From VRUE01 sp963697915 (lineage in GTDB: Bacteria; Actinomycetota; Thermoleophilia; Solirubrobacterales; 70-9), in the NCBI GenBank assembly GCA_963697915.1, contig OY969103.1, positions 1,984,001 through 2,048,000 on the forward strand: a DNA stretch of 64,000 bases, in the 5' to 3' direction. Shown here piece by piece: positions 32,923 to 41,911 of the stretch. Each line of letters starts with the position of its first letter. Within the stretch, counting starts at the first letter, position 1. Made by a program: the position numbers and the translations under genes. The notes beneath the pieces are model-generated. The model was not told the DNA's origin and did not search any database. It worked only from the letters and a program-made list of their open reading frames with translations.

Positions 32923-35073
32923 GTGACCGGCACTCTCGAGCGCCTCGCAGCGGCAGTCACCGGGCCGCGGGGGCGCTGGCTCGCGGTGGCCGTCTGGATC
33001 CCGCTCGGGATCGCGGGCTTCTTCGCCCACGGCCAGCTCAGCGACGTCACCGCCGCCGGGCAGAGCACCTTCCTGCCCTCCAACTCGGAATCGACCCGCG
33101 TCGTCGCTGCCCTGCAGAGCGACTACAAGGGCGGCGACGACATCCCGGTGCTGATCGTCTTCGACCGCGAGGGCGGCCTCACCCAGGCCGACCTCAACGC
33201 GATCGGCAAGCTCGGCGACGGGCTCGGGGAACTCGGCCTCGCCGGGGCGACGCCGGTCTTCGCCCCCTACTCGGGCGAGACCGACCGGCCGCTGGGCGAT
33301 TTGGCGCAGATCGCGGAAGGGGTCGGCCCGATCTCGCGCGACGGCGAAGCGGCCCTGGTCGGGCTGGCGATCGACGCCGCCGACCGCGGCGCCGTGACCG
33401 ATGGCGTCGCCGAGATCCGCGCCTACCTCGAGGCGCACGCCCGGCCCGGCCTGCACTCCTACGTGACCGGGCCGGCGGGCATGGCGGCCGGCCTCGAGGA
33501 AGTCGCCGAGGACGCCGGCCAGACGCTGCTGGTCGCCACCCTGGGCCTGGTCCTCGTCCTGCTGCTGCTCGTCTACCGGGCTCCGGTCCTCGCCCTCCTG
33601 CCGCTGCTCGTCGTCGGCACCGCCTACATGGCCGCCTGCGGGATCGTCTACCTGCTGATCGAGGCGGGCCTGATCGTTGTCAACGCCGAGGGCACGATGC
33701 TGCTCCTGGTGCTGATCTTCGGCGCCGGCACCGACTACTCGCTGCTGCTGGTCCACCGCTACCGCGAGGAGGGTTCGCTGGCGGGCGCGCTGCGCGACAG
33801 CGCCCCGGCGATCGCCGCCTCGGCCGGCACGGTGATCGCCGCGATGCTGGTCCTGCTGTTCGCCGAGTTGCAGTCGACCCACTGGCTCGGCCCGGTGCTG
33901 GCGATCGGTGTGGCGACGATGCTGGTCGCCTCCTTCACCTTGCTGCCGGCATTGCTGGCCCTGTTCGGCGAGCGGGCCTTCTGGCCGGCGCGGCCGGCCG
34001 CGCGGGTGAGGCCGAGCCAGCGCTGGCACCGGGTCGCGAACCTGGTCCGGCGCCGGCCGCGGACGATCGTCGCCACCGTGCTCGCCGCCCTGGCCGTGCT
34101 CGCCCTCGGCAACCTCGCCAACCACGGCACGATCGGGTTCGGGCAGGGGCAGATCGGCTCGACCGAATCCAGCCGCGGCACCGAAGTCCTCAATCAGCAC
34201 TTCCCGCCCGGGCTCGGCTCGCCGCTGACCGCGGTGGTCGAGCTCGGCGAAGTGCGGCAGGCGCTCAAAGTCCTCAAGGAGATGCCGGCGGTGGTGCTGG
34301 CCGTGCCGGTGCCGCCGGAGCCCGGCTCCGAGGAGGCGGTGCTGACGATCGTGATGCGGGGGGACCCTTACTCGGGCGCCGCCGCCGACGAGGTCGCCGA
34401 GATCCGCGACGAGCTCGAGCGGGTCGCGCCAAGCGCCCTGCTCGGCGGCATCCCGGCCGAGAACTACGACGTCGAGCAGGCCAACGAGCGCGACACGAAG
34501 CTGATCGTGCCGCTCGTCCTCGCCGTCGTCGCCCTGATCCTCGCCCTCGTCCTGCGCGCCCTGCTGGCGCCCGCCTACCTGATCCTCACGGTCGTCGCCT
34601 CGTTCGCCGCGACGCTCGGCCTGATCACCTTCGCCTTCTCCGACCTGGTCGGGTCGGGCGGGCTCGCCTTCAACCTCGTCCTGATGTCGTTCATCTTCCT
34701 CGTCGCCCTCGGCGTCGACTACAACATCTTCCTGATGACCAGGGCGCGCGAGGAGGCGGCGCGGCTGGGCACGCGCGAGGGGGTCCTGGTCGCGCTCGAG
34801 AACACCGGCGGCGTCGTCACCGGCGCTGGCCTGATCCTCGCCGGCACCTTCGCGACGCTGACCCTGCTGCCGCTCGAAGAGCTGGTCCAGGTCGGGGCGA
34901 TGGTCGCGGTCGGGGTCCTGCTCGACACCTTCGTCGTCAGGGCGCTGCTGATCCCGGCGATCACCTACCTGTTGGGCGACCGCGCCTGGTGGCCGGGGAA
35001 GGTTCCAAGGGTCCATGGACCCTCGGATGTACCCACGAAAGTGGGCTCAGCGAAAGTGGGCTCAGGGACTTAG
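32923..35073 (+). CDS. MMPL/RND family transporter
   Basis: 716 residues from GTG. Two halves of about six helices each, with large loops after helix 1 and helix 7, as in MMPL proteins. Diagnostic motifs are FGAGTDYSLLLVHRYREE in the first half and LGVDYNIFLMTRAREEA in the second, which carry the proton-relay Asp-Tyr pairs. Likely exports lipids or drugs across the membrane. TAGGCT at 32909-32914 is 8 nt before the GTG. The last 20 residues are encoded by a palindrome and a 14-bp direct repeat, giving the unusual end TKVGSAKVGSG. The 3' end overlaps the convergent sufU by 12 nt. Confidence 0.9.
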   Translation: MTGTLERLAAAVTGPRGRWLAVAVWIPLGIAGFFAHGQLSDVTAAGQSTFLPSNSESTRVVAALQSDYKGGDDIPVLIVFDREGGLTQADLNAIGKLGDGLGELGLAGATPVFAPYSGETDRPLGDLAQIAEGVGPISRDGEAALVGLAIDAADRGAVTDGVAEIRAYLEAHARPGLHSYVTGPAGMAAGLEEVAEDAGQTLLVATLGLVLVLLLLVYRAPVLALLPLLVVGTAYMAACGIVYLLIEAGLIVVNAEGTMLLLVLIFGAGTDYSLLLVHRYREEGSLAGALRDSAPAIAASAGTVIAAMLVLLFAELQSTHWLGPVLAIGVATMLVASFTLLPALLALFGERAFWPARPAARVRPSQRWHRVANLVRRRPRTIVATVLAALAVLALGNLANHGTIGFGQGQIGSTESSRGTEVLNQHFPPGLGSPLTAVVELGEVRQALKVLKEMPAVVLAVPVPPEPGSEEAVLTIVMRGDPYSGAAADEVAEIRDELERVAPSALLGGIPAENYDVEQANERDTKLIVPLVLAVVALILALVLRALLAPAYLILTVVASFAATLGLITFAFSDLVGSGGLAFNLVLMSFIFLVALGVDYNIFLMTRAREEAARLGTREGVLVALENTGGVVTGAGLILAGTFATLTLLPLEELVQVGAMVAVGVLLDTFVVRALLIPAITYLLGDRAWWPGKVPRVHGPSDVPTKVGSAKVGSGT
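35008..35023. repeat. perfect 16-bp palindrome in the MMPL 3' end
   Basis: AGGGTCCATGGACCCT is its own reverse complement. It sits 40-50 bp before the overlapping stops of the convergent MMPL and sufU genes and could act as a bidirectional terminator stem. Confidence 0.5.
35037..35065 (+). repeat. tandem 14-bp direct repeat at the MMPL 3' end
   Basis: GAAAGTGGGCTCAG occurs twice, separated by a single C. It encodes KVGS-AKVGS at the C-terminus of the MMPL protein and reaches into the end of sufU. Confidence 0.6.
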
Positions 35074-35496
35074 GTCGGCCTGGGCTTCGGTGGGATCGCC
35101 GGTCTCGCCCTCGTCCTCCCATTCCGCGGCGGCGCCGAGGCTGGCGCTCTTGACCACCTTGAGGCCGAGCATCGCGCACTTCATCCGCGTCGCCGAGATC
35201 TCGATCCCGAGCAGGTCGAGGACGAACTCTTTCGGCAGCCGCAGGACCTCCTCGCGAGTCTTGCCGACCAGCTCGTCGGTGAGCAGCGAGGTCGCCGCGG
35301 TCGAGATCGCGCAGCCCTGCCCCTCGAAGGCGATCTCGGCGACCCGTCCCTCCTCGTCGAGGCGCAGCATCACGTGCTGCTCGTCCCCGCAGAACGGGTT
35401 GGTGTCCTCGAACTCGAGGTCGGGCTCGTCGAGGCGGCCGAAGTTGTGCGGCCGCTTGTAGTGCTCGAGGATCTGCTCGCGGTATAGCTCGTCCAT
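35062..35496 (-). CDS. sufU: SufU-type Fe-S/sulfur-relay protein
   Basis: 144 residues. The zinc ligands and sulfur acceptor are Cys36 with Asp38 (NPFCGDE), Cys62 (GQGCAIS) and Cys107 (RMKCAML), the SufU pattern rather than the NifU/IscU scaffold context. SufU takes persulfide from SufS and passes it to SufB. It stands alone, separated from both other suf units; TAGCCT at 35504-35509, made in part from the esterase stop codon, is 7 nt before its ATG. The acidic C-terminal 20 residues are an extension beyond the core. It overlaps the end of the convergent MMPL gene. Confidence 0.94.
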   Translation of the reverse strand: MDELYREQILEHYKRPHNFGRLDEPDLEFEDTNPFCGDEQHVMLRLDEEGRVAEIAFEGQGCAISTAATSLLTDELVGKTREEVLRLPKEFVLDLLGIEISATRMKCAMLGLKVVKSASLGAAAEWEDEGETGDPTEAQADLSP

Positions 35497-35503
35497 GAGG
35501 CCG

Positions 35504-35509
35504 AGGCTA
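35504..35509 (-). promoter_or_regulatory. -10 element of sufU embedded in the esterase stop codon
   Basis: On the minus strand TAGCCT begins with the TAG stop of the esterase gene (35507-35509) and ends 7 nt before the sufU ATG. It gives sufU its own leaderless transcript. Confidence 0.55.
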
Positions 35510-36394
35510 GCGAAGCTCCGCCGTCTCGCAGTCCGCGAGCGCCTCGGCGTAGAAGCGCAGGTAGGCGGCCCAGTGGCGGTCCCAGTACTCGTAGTCGTGG
35601 CCGCCGGGCCAGACCTGGGTCGTGGCCTCGGTGCCGGCGGCCTCCAGCGATTCGGCCAGCTCGACGCTCGAGATCAGGAAGGGGTCCTCTTCGCCGATGT
35701 CGTTCCAGACCGGGATCCCCCCGAAGGGCACGGGGCTCTCGGCGACCTGCTCGAGGACGTCGTGGCGCTCGAAGTCTTCGGCGTCGTCGAAGGCGCCGGG
35801 CGCCGTGTCGCCGCCATCCAGCCAGAGCGCGGGGGAGTGGCCGCCGACGGCGCAGAACCGGCCCGGGTTGGCGAGGGCGAGGCTGTAGGCGCCGAAGCCG
35901 CCCATCGAGATCCCGCCGATCGCGACCCGCTCGGGGTCGGCGCCGGCCTCCGCGGCGACGGCCGGGATCACCTCGTCGGTGACGTAGTCGGCCCACCGGC
36001 CGTCGTCGCGGTTGTGCCAGTAGCTGCTCTCGCCGCCGTCGGGGAAGGCCATCACCGGAGCGCGGCGGCCGAGGCGGCCCAGCGCCGCGAGCAGCTCCTC
36101 GTTCTCGAGGTAGGAGGGGGCCGGCTCGCCGCGGCCGTGGAGGAAGACCAGCAGCGGGCGCCCCGCCCCACCTCCCGTCGGCTCGATCACGCTGACGCCG
36201 CGGTCCTCGCCCAGCGCCCGGCTGGAGACCGTGATCTGGCTCCGGGTCGCGCCCCGCGTCTCCGTATCGGCGGAGAAGAGGCCGAGGAGAGCGGCCACCC
36301 AGGCGAGCAGGGCGACGAGGAAGAGGGCGAGCAGCGCGATCGCCGCCAGGCGCCGCCGCCGGATCGTGCGGGAGGTGGGATCCGAGCCTGGCAT
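35507..36394 (-). CDS. alpha/beta-hydrolase fold esterase, membrane-anchored
   Basis: 295 residues from ATG 36394. An N-terminal anchor helix (LAAIALLALFLVALLAWVAALLGLF) is followed by an esterase D/antigen-85-like domain: LLVFLHGRGE (oxyanion loop), nucleophile Ser in GISMGGFGAYSLAL, a likely acid in the EEDPF region, and His in WPGGHDYEYWDRHW. It should act outside the membrane on ester substrates; antigen-85-like mycolyl transfer cannot be claimed. ATG 36403 is only 1 nt after the TAGCCT hexamer at 36405-36410, while ATG 36394 is 10 nt after, hence the choice. Divergent from the YdcF-like gene. Confidence 0.83.
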   Translation of the reverse strand: MPGSDPTSRTIRRRRLAAIALLALFLVALLAWVAALLGLFSADTETRGATRSQITVSSRALGEDRGVSVIEPTGGGAGRPLLVFLHGRGEPAPSYLENEELLAALGRLGRRAPVMAFPDGGESSYWHNRDDGRWADYVTDEVIPAVAAEAGADPERVAIGGISMGGFGAYSLALANPGRFCAVGGHSPALWLDGGDTAPGAFDDAEDFERHDVLEQVAESPVPFGGIPVWNDIGEEDPFLISSVELAESLEAAGTEATTQVWPGGHDYEYWDRHWAAYLRFYAEALADCETAELR

Positions 36395-36404
36395 GGGACG
36401 CATC

Positions 36405-36427
36405 AGGCTAGTGGGGGCTGCTACGTT
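36405..36427. promoter_or_regulatory. interlocked divergent -10 elements of the esterase and ydcF-like genes
   Basis: AGGCTA (TAGCCT on the minus strand, 36405-36410) and TACGTT (36422-36427) point outward toward starts at 36394 and 36435, with 11 bp between them. Confidence 0.45.
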
Positions 36428-36434
36428 GACGCCG

Positions 36435-37172
36435 GTGCGGGGCCTCGGGCGCCAACTGACCTACCCCTTGCGGCGCTGGCCGCGGCTTTCGAAGGCTGCG
36501 CTGACCGGTGCCTTCCTGCTCGTCTCGCTGGTCGTCTTCTCCAATGCCTGGATCCTGCTCGGCGCCAGGGGGGACGCCACCGCGGACGTCTCCGCGGTGC
36601 GCCCGGCGCAGGTGGCGATCGTCCCCGGCGCCCTGGTCCAGCCCGACGGTGAGATGAGCTCGATGCTCGCCGACCGGGTGAGCGGCGCGCTCGCCCTCTG
36701 GCGCGCCGGCAAGGTCGAGCGGATCCTCGTCTCGGGCGACCACGGCCGCTGGGCCTACGACGAGCCGACGACGATGCGCAAGGCATTGGTCGAGGGCGGC
36801 GTGCCCCCGCGGGCCGTCTTCCAGGACCACGCCGGCTTCGACACCTGGGAGACGATGGTGCGGGCGCGCGGCATCTTCGGCGTGCGCGACGCGATCGTCG
36901 TCACCCAGGGCTTCCACATGGCGCGCGCCCTCTTCCTCGCCGAGGAGGCGGGGATCGAGGCGACCGGGCTGACCACCGACCTGCACCCCTACGGGTCCCA
37001 GGGCACGAAGAGCGATGTGCGCGAGGTCCTCTCCCGGGTCAAGGCCGTCGCCGACGTCGCGCTGGGGACGCCGGCGCTGGGCGGCCCGTCGGTCCCGATC
37101 TCGGGCGACGGCCGGGCCAGCTGGGGGCCGCCGCCACCGCCGAGCACGCCCCCCGCCGGCTCACCGGGCTGA
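36435..37172 (+). CDS. YdcF/SanA-like (DUF218) membrane protein
   Basis: 245 residues from GTG 36435. A membrane helix (ALTGAFLLVSLVVFSNAWILLG) precedes the DUF218 domain: VAIVPGALVQPDGEMSSMLADRVSGALALWRAGKVERILVSGDHG in pieces, then ATTMRKAL-type and VVTQGFHMARALFLAEEAGIEA. SanA of E. coli affects vancomycin sensitivity, and ElyC/YdcF proteins are tied to envelope carbohydrate metabolism. The end is Pro-rich (PPPPPSTPPAGSPG). TACGTT is 7 nt before this GTG; TTG 36426, GTG 36411 and ATG 36393 are possible alternatives. It ends 4 nt before the convergent sufS. Confidence 0.82.
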   Translation: MRGLGRQLTYPLRRWPRLSKAALTGAFLLVSLVVFSNAWILLGARGDATADVSAVRPAQVAIVPGALVQPDGEMSSMLADRVSGALALWRAGKVERILVSGDHGRWAYDEPTTMRKALVEGGVPPRAVFQDHAGFDTWETMVRARGIFGVRDAIVVTQGFHMARALFLAEEAGIEATGLTTDLHPYGSQGTKSDVREVLSRVKAVADVALGTPALGGPSVPISGDGRASWGPPPPPSTPPAGSPG

Positions 37173-37176
37173 TCGA

Positions 37177-38436
37177 CTAGCTGAGGCCGAAGACCTTGCG
37201 GGCGTCGTGGAGGCCCTCGACCAGGCGGTCGATCTCCTCCTCGACGGTGTAGACGCCGAAGCTGGCGCGGGCGGTGGCGGCGATGCCGAGCCGGTCCATC
37301 AGCGGCTGCGCGCAGTGGTGGCCGGCGCGGACCGCGACCCCGTGGCGGTCGAGGATCTCGGAGACGTCGTGAGCGTGGACGCCGTCGAGCTCGAAGGAGA
37401 CCGGGCCGATCCGCTCCGGGTCGGCGGCGGGGCCGAAGACGCGCAGCCCGGGCACCTCCTCCAGCCGCTCCAGCGCGTAGGCGGTGATAAGCCGCTCGTG
37501 CTCGCGCACCGCCTCCATGCCGAGCCCGTCGAGCCAGCGCAGCGCCGAGGCCATCCCGATCGCCTGCGCGATCGCCGGCGTCCCAGCCTCGAAGCGGGCC
37601 GGCGGGTCGGCGAAGGTCGTCCCCTCCTTGGTCACCTTGCGGATCATCGAGCCGCCGCCGAGGAAGGGCGGCGTCGCGCGCAGCAGGTCGAGCTTGCCCC
37701 AGAGCGCCCCGATCCCGGTCGGCGCGTAGAGCTTGTGGCCGGTGACGGCGTAGAAGTCGACCCCCAGCGTGGCGACGTCGAGCGGCAGCTTCGGCGCCGC
37801 CTGGGCGCCGTCGGCGAGCACCAGGGCGCCGGCCTCGTGGGCGAGGCGGGCGATCTCGGCGACCGGGTTCTCGCTGCCGAGCACGTTGGAGACGTGGGCG
37901 ACGGCGACCAGCTTCGGGCCGCGCTCGAGCAGCGCCGCGTAGGCGTCCATGTCGAGCAGCCCGTCCTCGCCGACCGGCACCCAGTCGACCTCGGCGCCGA
38001 CCCGCTCGGCCAGCTGCTGCCAGGGGACGACGTTGGAGTGGTGCTCCATCTCGGTGAGGACGATGCGGTCGCCGGCGCCGACGTTGGCGTCGCCCCAGGC
38101 GCGCGCCACCAGGTTGATCGCCTCGGTCGCGTTGCGGACGAAGATCACCTCGCGCCGGTCGGCGGCGCCGAGGTGGTCGGCGACGGTCGCCCGCGCCCCC
38201 TCGTAGGCCGCGGTCGCCTCGGCCGAGAGCGTGTGCGAGCCGCGGTGGACGTTGGAGTGGTGGCTGCGCTCGTAGCGGTCGACCGCCTGGATCGAGGCCA
38301 GCACCCGCTGGGCGCTGGCGCCGCTGTCCAGGTAGGCGACCGGTTGCCCGTTGATCTCGCGCTGCAGGGCCGGGAAGGCTTCGCGGACCTTCTCGACCGG
38401 GAAGGCCGACGTGGGCGTGGTCGTCGTCGGCTCCAT
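37177..38436 (-). CDS. sufS: cysteine desulfurase SufS
   Basis: 419 residues. Class V PLP enzyme: HRGSHTLSAEAT, EMEHHSNVVPWQ, the PLP lysine in VTGHKLYAPTGIG near residue 233, and the persulfide Cys in AGHHCAQPLM near 373, all group II (SufS) features. It releases sulfur from cysteine for transfer to SufU. It follows sufC by 10 nt but also has its own TAGCCT hexamer 7 nt before the ATG, whose TAG is the sufC stop codon. It therefore probably has both read-through and independent leaderless transcripts. Confidence 0.96.
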   Translation of the reverse strand: MEPTTTTPTSAFPVEKVREAFPALQREINGQPVAYLDSGASAQRVLASIQAVDRYERSHHSNVHRGSHTLSAEATAAYEGARATVADHLGAADRREVIFVRNATEAINLVARAWGDANVGAGDRIVLTEMEHHSNVVPWQQLAERVGAEVDWVPVGEDGLLDMDAYAALLERGPKLVAVAHVSNVLGSENPVAEIARLAHEAGALVLADGAQAAPKLPLDVATLGVDFYAVTGHKLYAPTGIGALWGKLDLLRATPPFLGGGSMIRKVTKEGTTFADPPARFEAGTPAIAQAIGMASALRWLDGLGMEAVREHERLITAYALERLEEVPGLRVFGPAADPERIGPVSFELDGVHAHDVSEILDRHGVAVRAGHHCAQPLMDRLGIAATARASFGVYTVEEEIDRLVEGLHDARKVFGLS

Positions 38437-38446
38437 CTGCCCGAGG

Positions 38447-39217
<771 letters not shown>

Positions 39218-39258
39218 TTCTTCTCCGTTCCTGGGGTGATTCTGTTGGTGATCAGGGT

Positions 39259-39735
39259 TCAGGCGGCGCTGCCGACCGGGGCCTTGGCGGCTTTGGCCGC
39301 GTCACCGCCGCCGAACTCGACCAGCTCGGCCAGCGTCGTGCCGGCCAGCGCCTTGGTGACACCGCCCTGGACCCTGGTCCAGAGCAGCTTCGTCGCGCAG
39401 GCGCGGTCGCCGTCGCTCTCGTGCGAGCAGAGCACCTTGCCCTCGGGAGTCTCGTGGAAGCACTCCATCGGCGCTATCTGGCCTTCCAGCGCCTCGACCA
39501 CTTCGTCGAGGGTGATCGACTCGGCCGGCTTCGCCAGGCGGTAGCCGCCGTGGGCGCCGCGGGTCGAGCTGACCAGCTCGGCCTTGCGCAGCTTGGCGAC
39601 CAGGTGCTCGAGGTAGGAGAGCGGCAACCGCTCCGCCTCGGCGACGGCGCTGAGCGAGATCGGCGAGGAGCCGGGTTGGCGCCCCAGCTCGACCATCAGG
39701 CGCACGCCGTACTCGGCTTTGGTCGAAAACAGCAT
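39259..39735 (-). CDS. Rrf2 family Fe-S regulator of the suf genes
   Basis: 158 residues. Winged helix: MLFSTKAEYGVRLMVEL, then LPLSYLEHLVAKLRKAELVSSTRGAHGGYRLAK. Cys92, Cys103 and Cys113 are placed as the IscR/SufR cluster ligands, so it probably binds a 2Fe-2S cluster and reports cluster status. First gene of rrf2-sufC-sufS. The 29 bp between the MFS gene and this ATG contain the TAGGATT element also found ahead of the Rieske-sufBD operon, implying autoregulation and control of both units. The -10 lies 10 nt before the ATG, so the message has almost no leader. Confidence 0.92.
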   Translation of the reverse strand: MLFSTKAEYGVRLMVELGRQPGSSPISLSAVAEAERLPLSYLEHLVAKLRKAELVSSTRGAHGGYRLAKPAESITLDEVVEALEGQIAPMECFHETPEGKVLCSHESDGDRACATKLLWTRVQGGVTKALAGTTLAELVEFGGGDAAKAAKAPVGSAA

Positions 39736-39741
39736 CGGTCC

Positions 39742-39764
39742 CTAAATCCTACTGAAGCAGTCGG
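39742..39764 (-). promoter_or_regulatory. Suf-regulon promoter/operator copy B, upstream of rrf2-sufC-sufS
   Basis: Minus strand: CCGAC, six variable bases, CAGTAGGATTTAG. It fills the 29-bp gap between the MFS stop and the rrf2 ATG. TAGGAT (39746-39751) is the -10. It matches copy A at 31955-31977 in 16 of 23 positions. Confidence 0.6.
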
Positions 39765-41228
39765 TTATGCGGAGGCGCCTTCCTCGGCTGCCTCTTTGCC
39801 GAGCTCGACGTGGGCGCGGCTGTCGCTGCCGCGGATCAGGATCAGGGTCAGGACGAAGCCGAGCAGGGCGAACGCGGCGCCGCCGAGGAAGGCGCGCTGG
39901 AAGCCCTCGGTCAGCCCCTCGGCGAGGCTGGCGCCACCGCCGGCGAGGATGTCATCGGTGCGCGACGTGGCCAGGGTCGAGAGCACCGCCAGGCCGAGCG
40001 CCCCGCCGATCTGCTGCGAGGTGTTGATCAGGCCGCTGGCCAGCCCGGCGCGGTTTTCCTCGACCCCGGAGACGGCGGCGATCGTCGTCGTCACGAAGGC
40101 GAAGCCGAGCCCGACGGCCGCGCAGATCGAGGGGCCGAGGATGTCGGTGGTGAAGCCGCCGCCGACCGAGACCTGGCTGAACCAGAGCAGCCCGGCGAAG
40201 ATGAAGAGCAGCCCGGTCGCCAGCACCGGCTTGTAGCCGATCCGGGTGACCAGCTGCGAGGCGATCCCGGCCGCGGCGATGATGAAGACGGAGAGCGGCA
40301 GGTAGGAGAGGCCGGCGTGGATCGCGCTGTAGCCGAGCACCTGCTGCATGTAGAGGGAGATGAAGAAGAACATCGAGATCAGCGAGGCGCCGACCAGGAG
40401 GCCGACCACGTTGGCCCCGGTCAGGGTGCGGATGCGGAAGATCGAGAACGGAACCAGCGGCCGCGCCGCGCGCAGCTCGATCGCGACGAAGGCGGCGAGC
40501 AGGGCGAGGGAGAGGGCGATCAGGCCGAGCGTCTGGGTCGAGCCCCAGCCCGCCTCGGTCGCGTCGACGAGGGCGTAGACGAGGATCGAGAGCGCCGCGG
40601 TGACGGTGATCGCGCCGGCGACGTCGAAGGCCCGGCCCTCCTCCTCGGCGCGGCTTTCGGCGATCAGCCTGGGGGAGAGGGCGAGCGCGATCAGGGCGAC
40701 GGGCACGTTGACCCAGAGCACCCACTCCCAGCCGAGGCCGTCGGTGAGGATGCCGCCGAGCAGGACGCCGGCGGCGCCGCCGGAGCCGGCGACCGCGCCC
40801 CAGACGCCGAGCGCCTTGTTGCGCTCGGCGCCGTCGCTGAAGGTGGTGGTGACGATCGAGAGCGCCGCCGGCGAGATGATCGCGGCGCCCAGTCCCTGCG
40901 CGGCGCGGGCGGCGATCAGCTGCCCCTCGGTGGCGGCGAAGCCGGCGAACAGCGAGGCGACCGCGACCAGCAGCAGGCCGGCCATGAAGACGCGGCGGCG
41001 GCCGAGCAGGTCGGCGGTGCGCCCGCCCAGCAGCAGGAAGCCGCCGAAGGTGAGCACGTAGGCGTTCACCACCCAGGGCAGGTTCGCCTGCGAGAACTCG
41101 AGCGCCCGGCCGATCGAGGGCAGCGCCACGTTGACGATCGAGGCGTCGAGGACGACGACGAACTGGGCCGAGCAGAGCAGGATCAGCGCCAGCCAGCGCT
41201 TCTCTTGGAAGTCTCCGGTACCGGGCAT
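39765..41228 (-). CDS. MFS drug exporter, DHA2 (EmrB/QacA) family, 14 helices
   Basis: 487 residues with 14 predicted hydrophobic helices. Typical motifs: FVVVLDASIVNVALPSIGRAL in helix 1 (motif D1), LGGRTADLLGRRRVFMAG (motif A), and RAAQGLGAAIISPAALSIV (motif B region). Uses the proton gradient to export hydrophobic compounds; the substrate is unknown and no TetR/MarR regulator is adjacent. It lies upstream of rrf2 on the same strand with a 29-bp gap, and downstream of the response regulator gene by 35 bp. Confidence 0.93.
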   Translation of the reverse strand: MPGTGDFQEKRWLALILLCSAQFVVVLDASIVNVALPSIGRALEFSQANLPWVVNAYVLTFGGFLLLGGRTADLLGRRRVFMAGLLLVAVASLFAGFAATEGQLIAARAAQGLGAAIISPAALSIVTTTFSDGAERNKALGVWGAVAGSGGAAGVLLGGILTDGLGWEWVLWVNVPVALIALALSPRLIAESRAEEEGRAFDVAGAITVTAALSILVYALVDATEAGWGSTQTLGLIALSLALLAAFVAIELRAARPLVPFSIFRIRTLTGANVVGLLVGASLISMFFFISLYMQQVLGYSAIHAGLSYLPLSVFIIAAAGIASQLVTRIGYKPVLATGLLFIFAGLLWFSQVSVGGGFTTDILGPSICAAVGLGFAFVTTTIAAVSGVEENRAGLASGLINTSQQIGGALGLAVLSTLATSRTDDILAGGGASLAEGLTEGFQRAFLGGAAFALLGFVLTLILIRGSDSRAHVELGKEAAEEGASA

Positions 41229-41263
41229 CCGGGATCTCAGTCAAGCAGAGCGGCTGCGCCGGG

Positions 41264-41848
41264 TCACGGCTCGATCAGGCCGCGGCGGATCGCGTAGCGG
41301 ACCAGCTCGACTCGGTCGCGCATGCCGAGCTTGCGCATCGCGTTCGCCCGGTGGTTCTCGACGGTCTTCTCGGAGAGGTGGAGGATCGCCGCGATGTCCT
41401 TCGTCGTGTGCGCCTCGGCGACCAGCTTGACGACCTCCTCCTCACGCGGCGTCAGCTGGTCGAGCGCCTCCGGCGCCGGGAACGACTCGCCCCGCTCGAC
41501 CGCCCGGATCGCCGCCATCAGGTCGGTGTCGGCCTGGGTCTTCACCACGTAGCCCGAGGCCCCGGCGTTCATCGCCTCCTCCACGTAGCGCTCGTCGTCG
41601 TGCATGGAGAGGAGCAGGACGTTGACCTCGGGTGCCTGCGCCTTGATCTCCCGCGTCGCCTGCAGGCCGGTCAGCTTCGGCATCTTGAGGTCGAGGATCG
41701 CCAGGTCGGGCCGCTCGCGGATCGCCAGCTCACGCGCCTCGGCCCCGTCGGCCGCCTCCGCCACGACCTCGATGTCGGCCTGCCGCTCGAGCAGCAGCCG
41801 CAACCCGGAGCGCACGATCCCATGGTCGTCGGCGATCAGCACACGCAC
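41264..41848 (-). CDS. NarL/LuxR family response regulator
   Basis: 194 residues from GTG. Receiver domain: VLIADDHGIVRSGLRLLLE, phospho-acceptor Asp in LAILDLKMP near residue 54, then SMHDDERYVEEAMNAGASGYVVKTQ. LuxR HTH at the end: LTPREEEVVKLVAEAHTTKDIAAILHLSEKTVENHRANAMRKLG. It pairs with the kinase at 42818-43675 (NarL-type partner), but the two genes are separated by an opposite-strand gene and about 970 bp. No TANNNT or strong ribosome binding site is obvious at its start. Confidence 0.94.
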   Translation of the reverse strand: MRVLIADDHGIVRSGLRLLLERQADIEVVAEAADGAEARELAIRERPDLAILDLKMPKLTGLQATREIKAQAPEVNVLLLSMHDDERYVEEAMNAGASGYVVKTQADTDLMAAIRAVERGESFPAPEALDQLTPREEEVVKLVAEAHTTKDIAAILHLSEKTVENHRANAMRKLGMRDRVELVRYAIRRGLIEP

Positions 41849-41911
41849 AGTCCGCCAAGTCTCCCAAGCGCGGGGGGCGAGTTCCGCCGGTGAGGCGACT
41901 TAGTGCTCGGT

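Noticed and set aside
32767..35016. 749-codon open frame on the minus strand
   Set aside because: Antisense to the MMPL transporter, whose membrane helices and motifs are certain.
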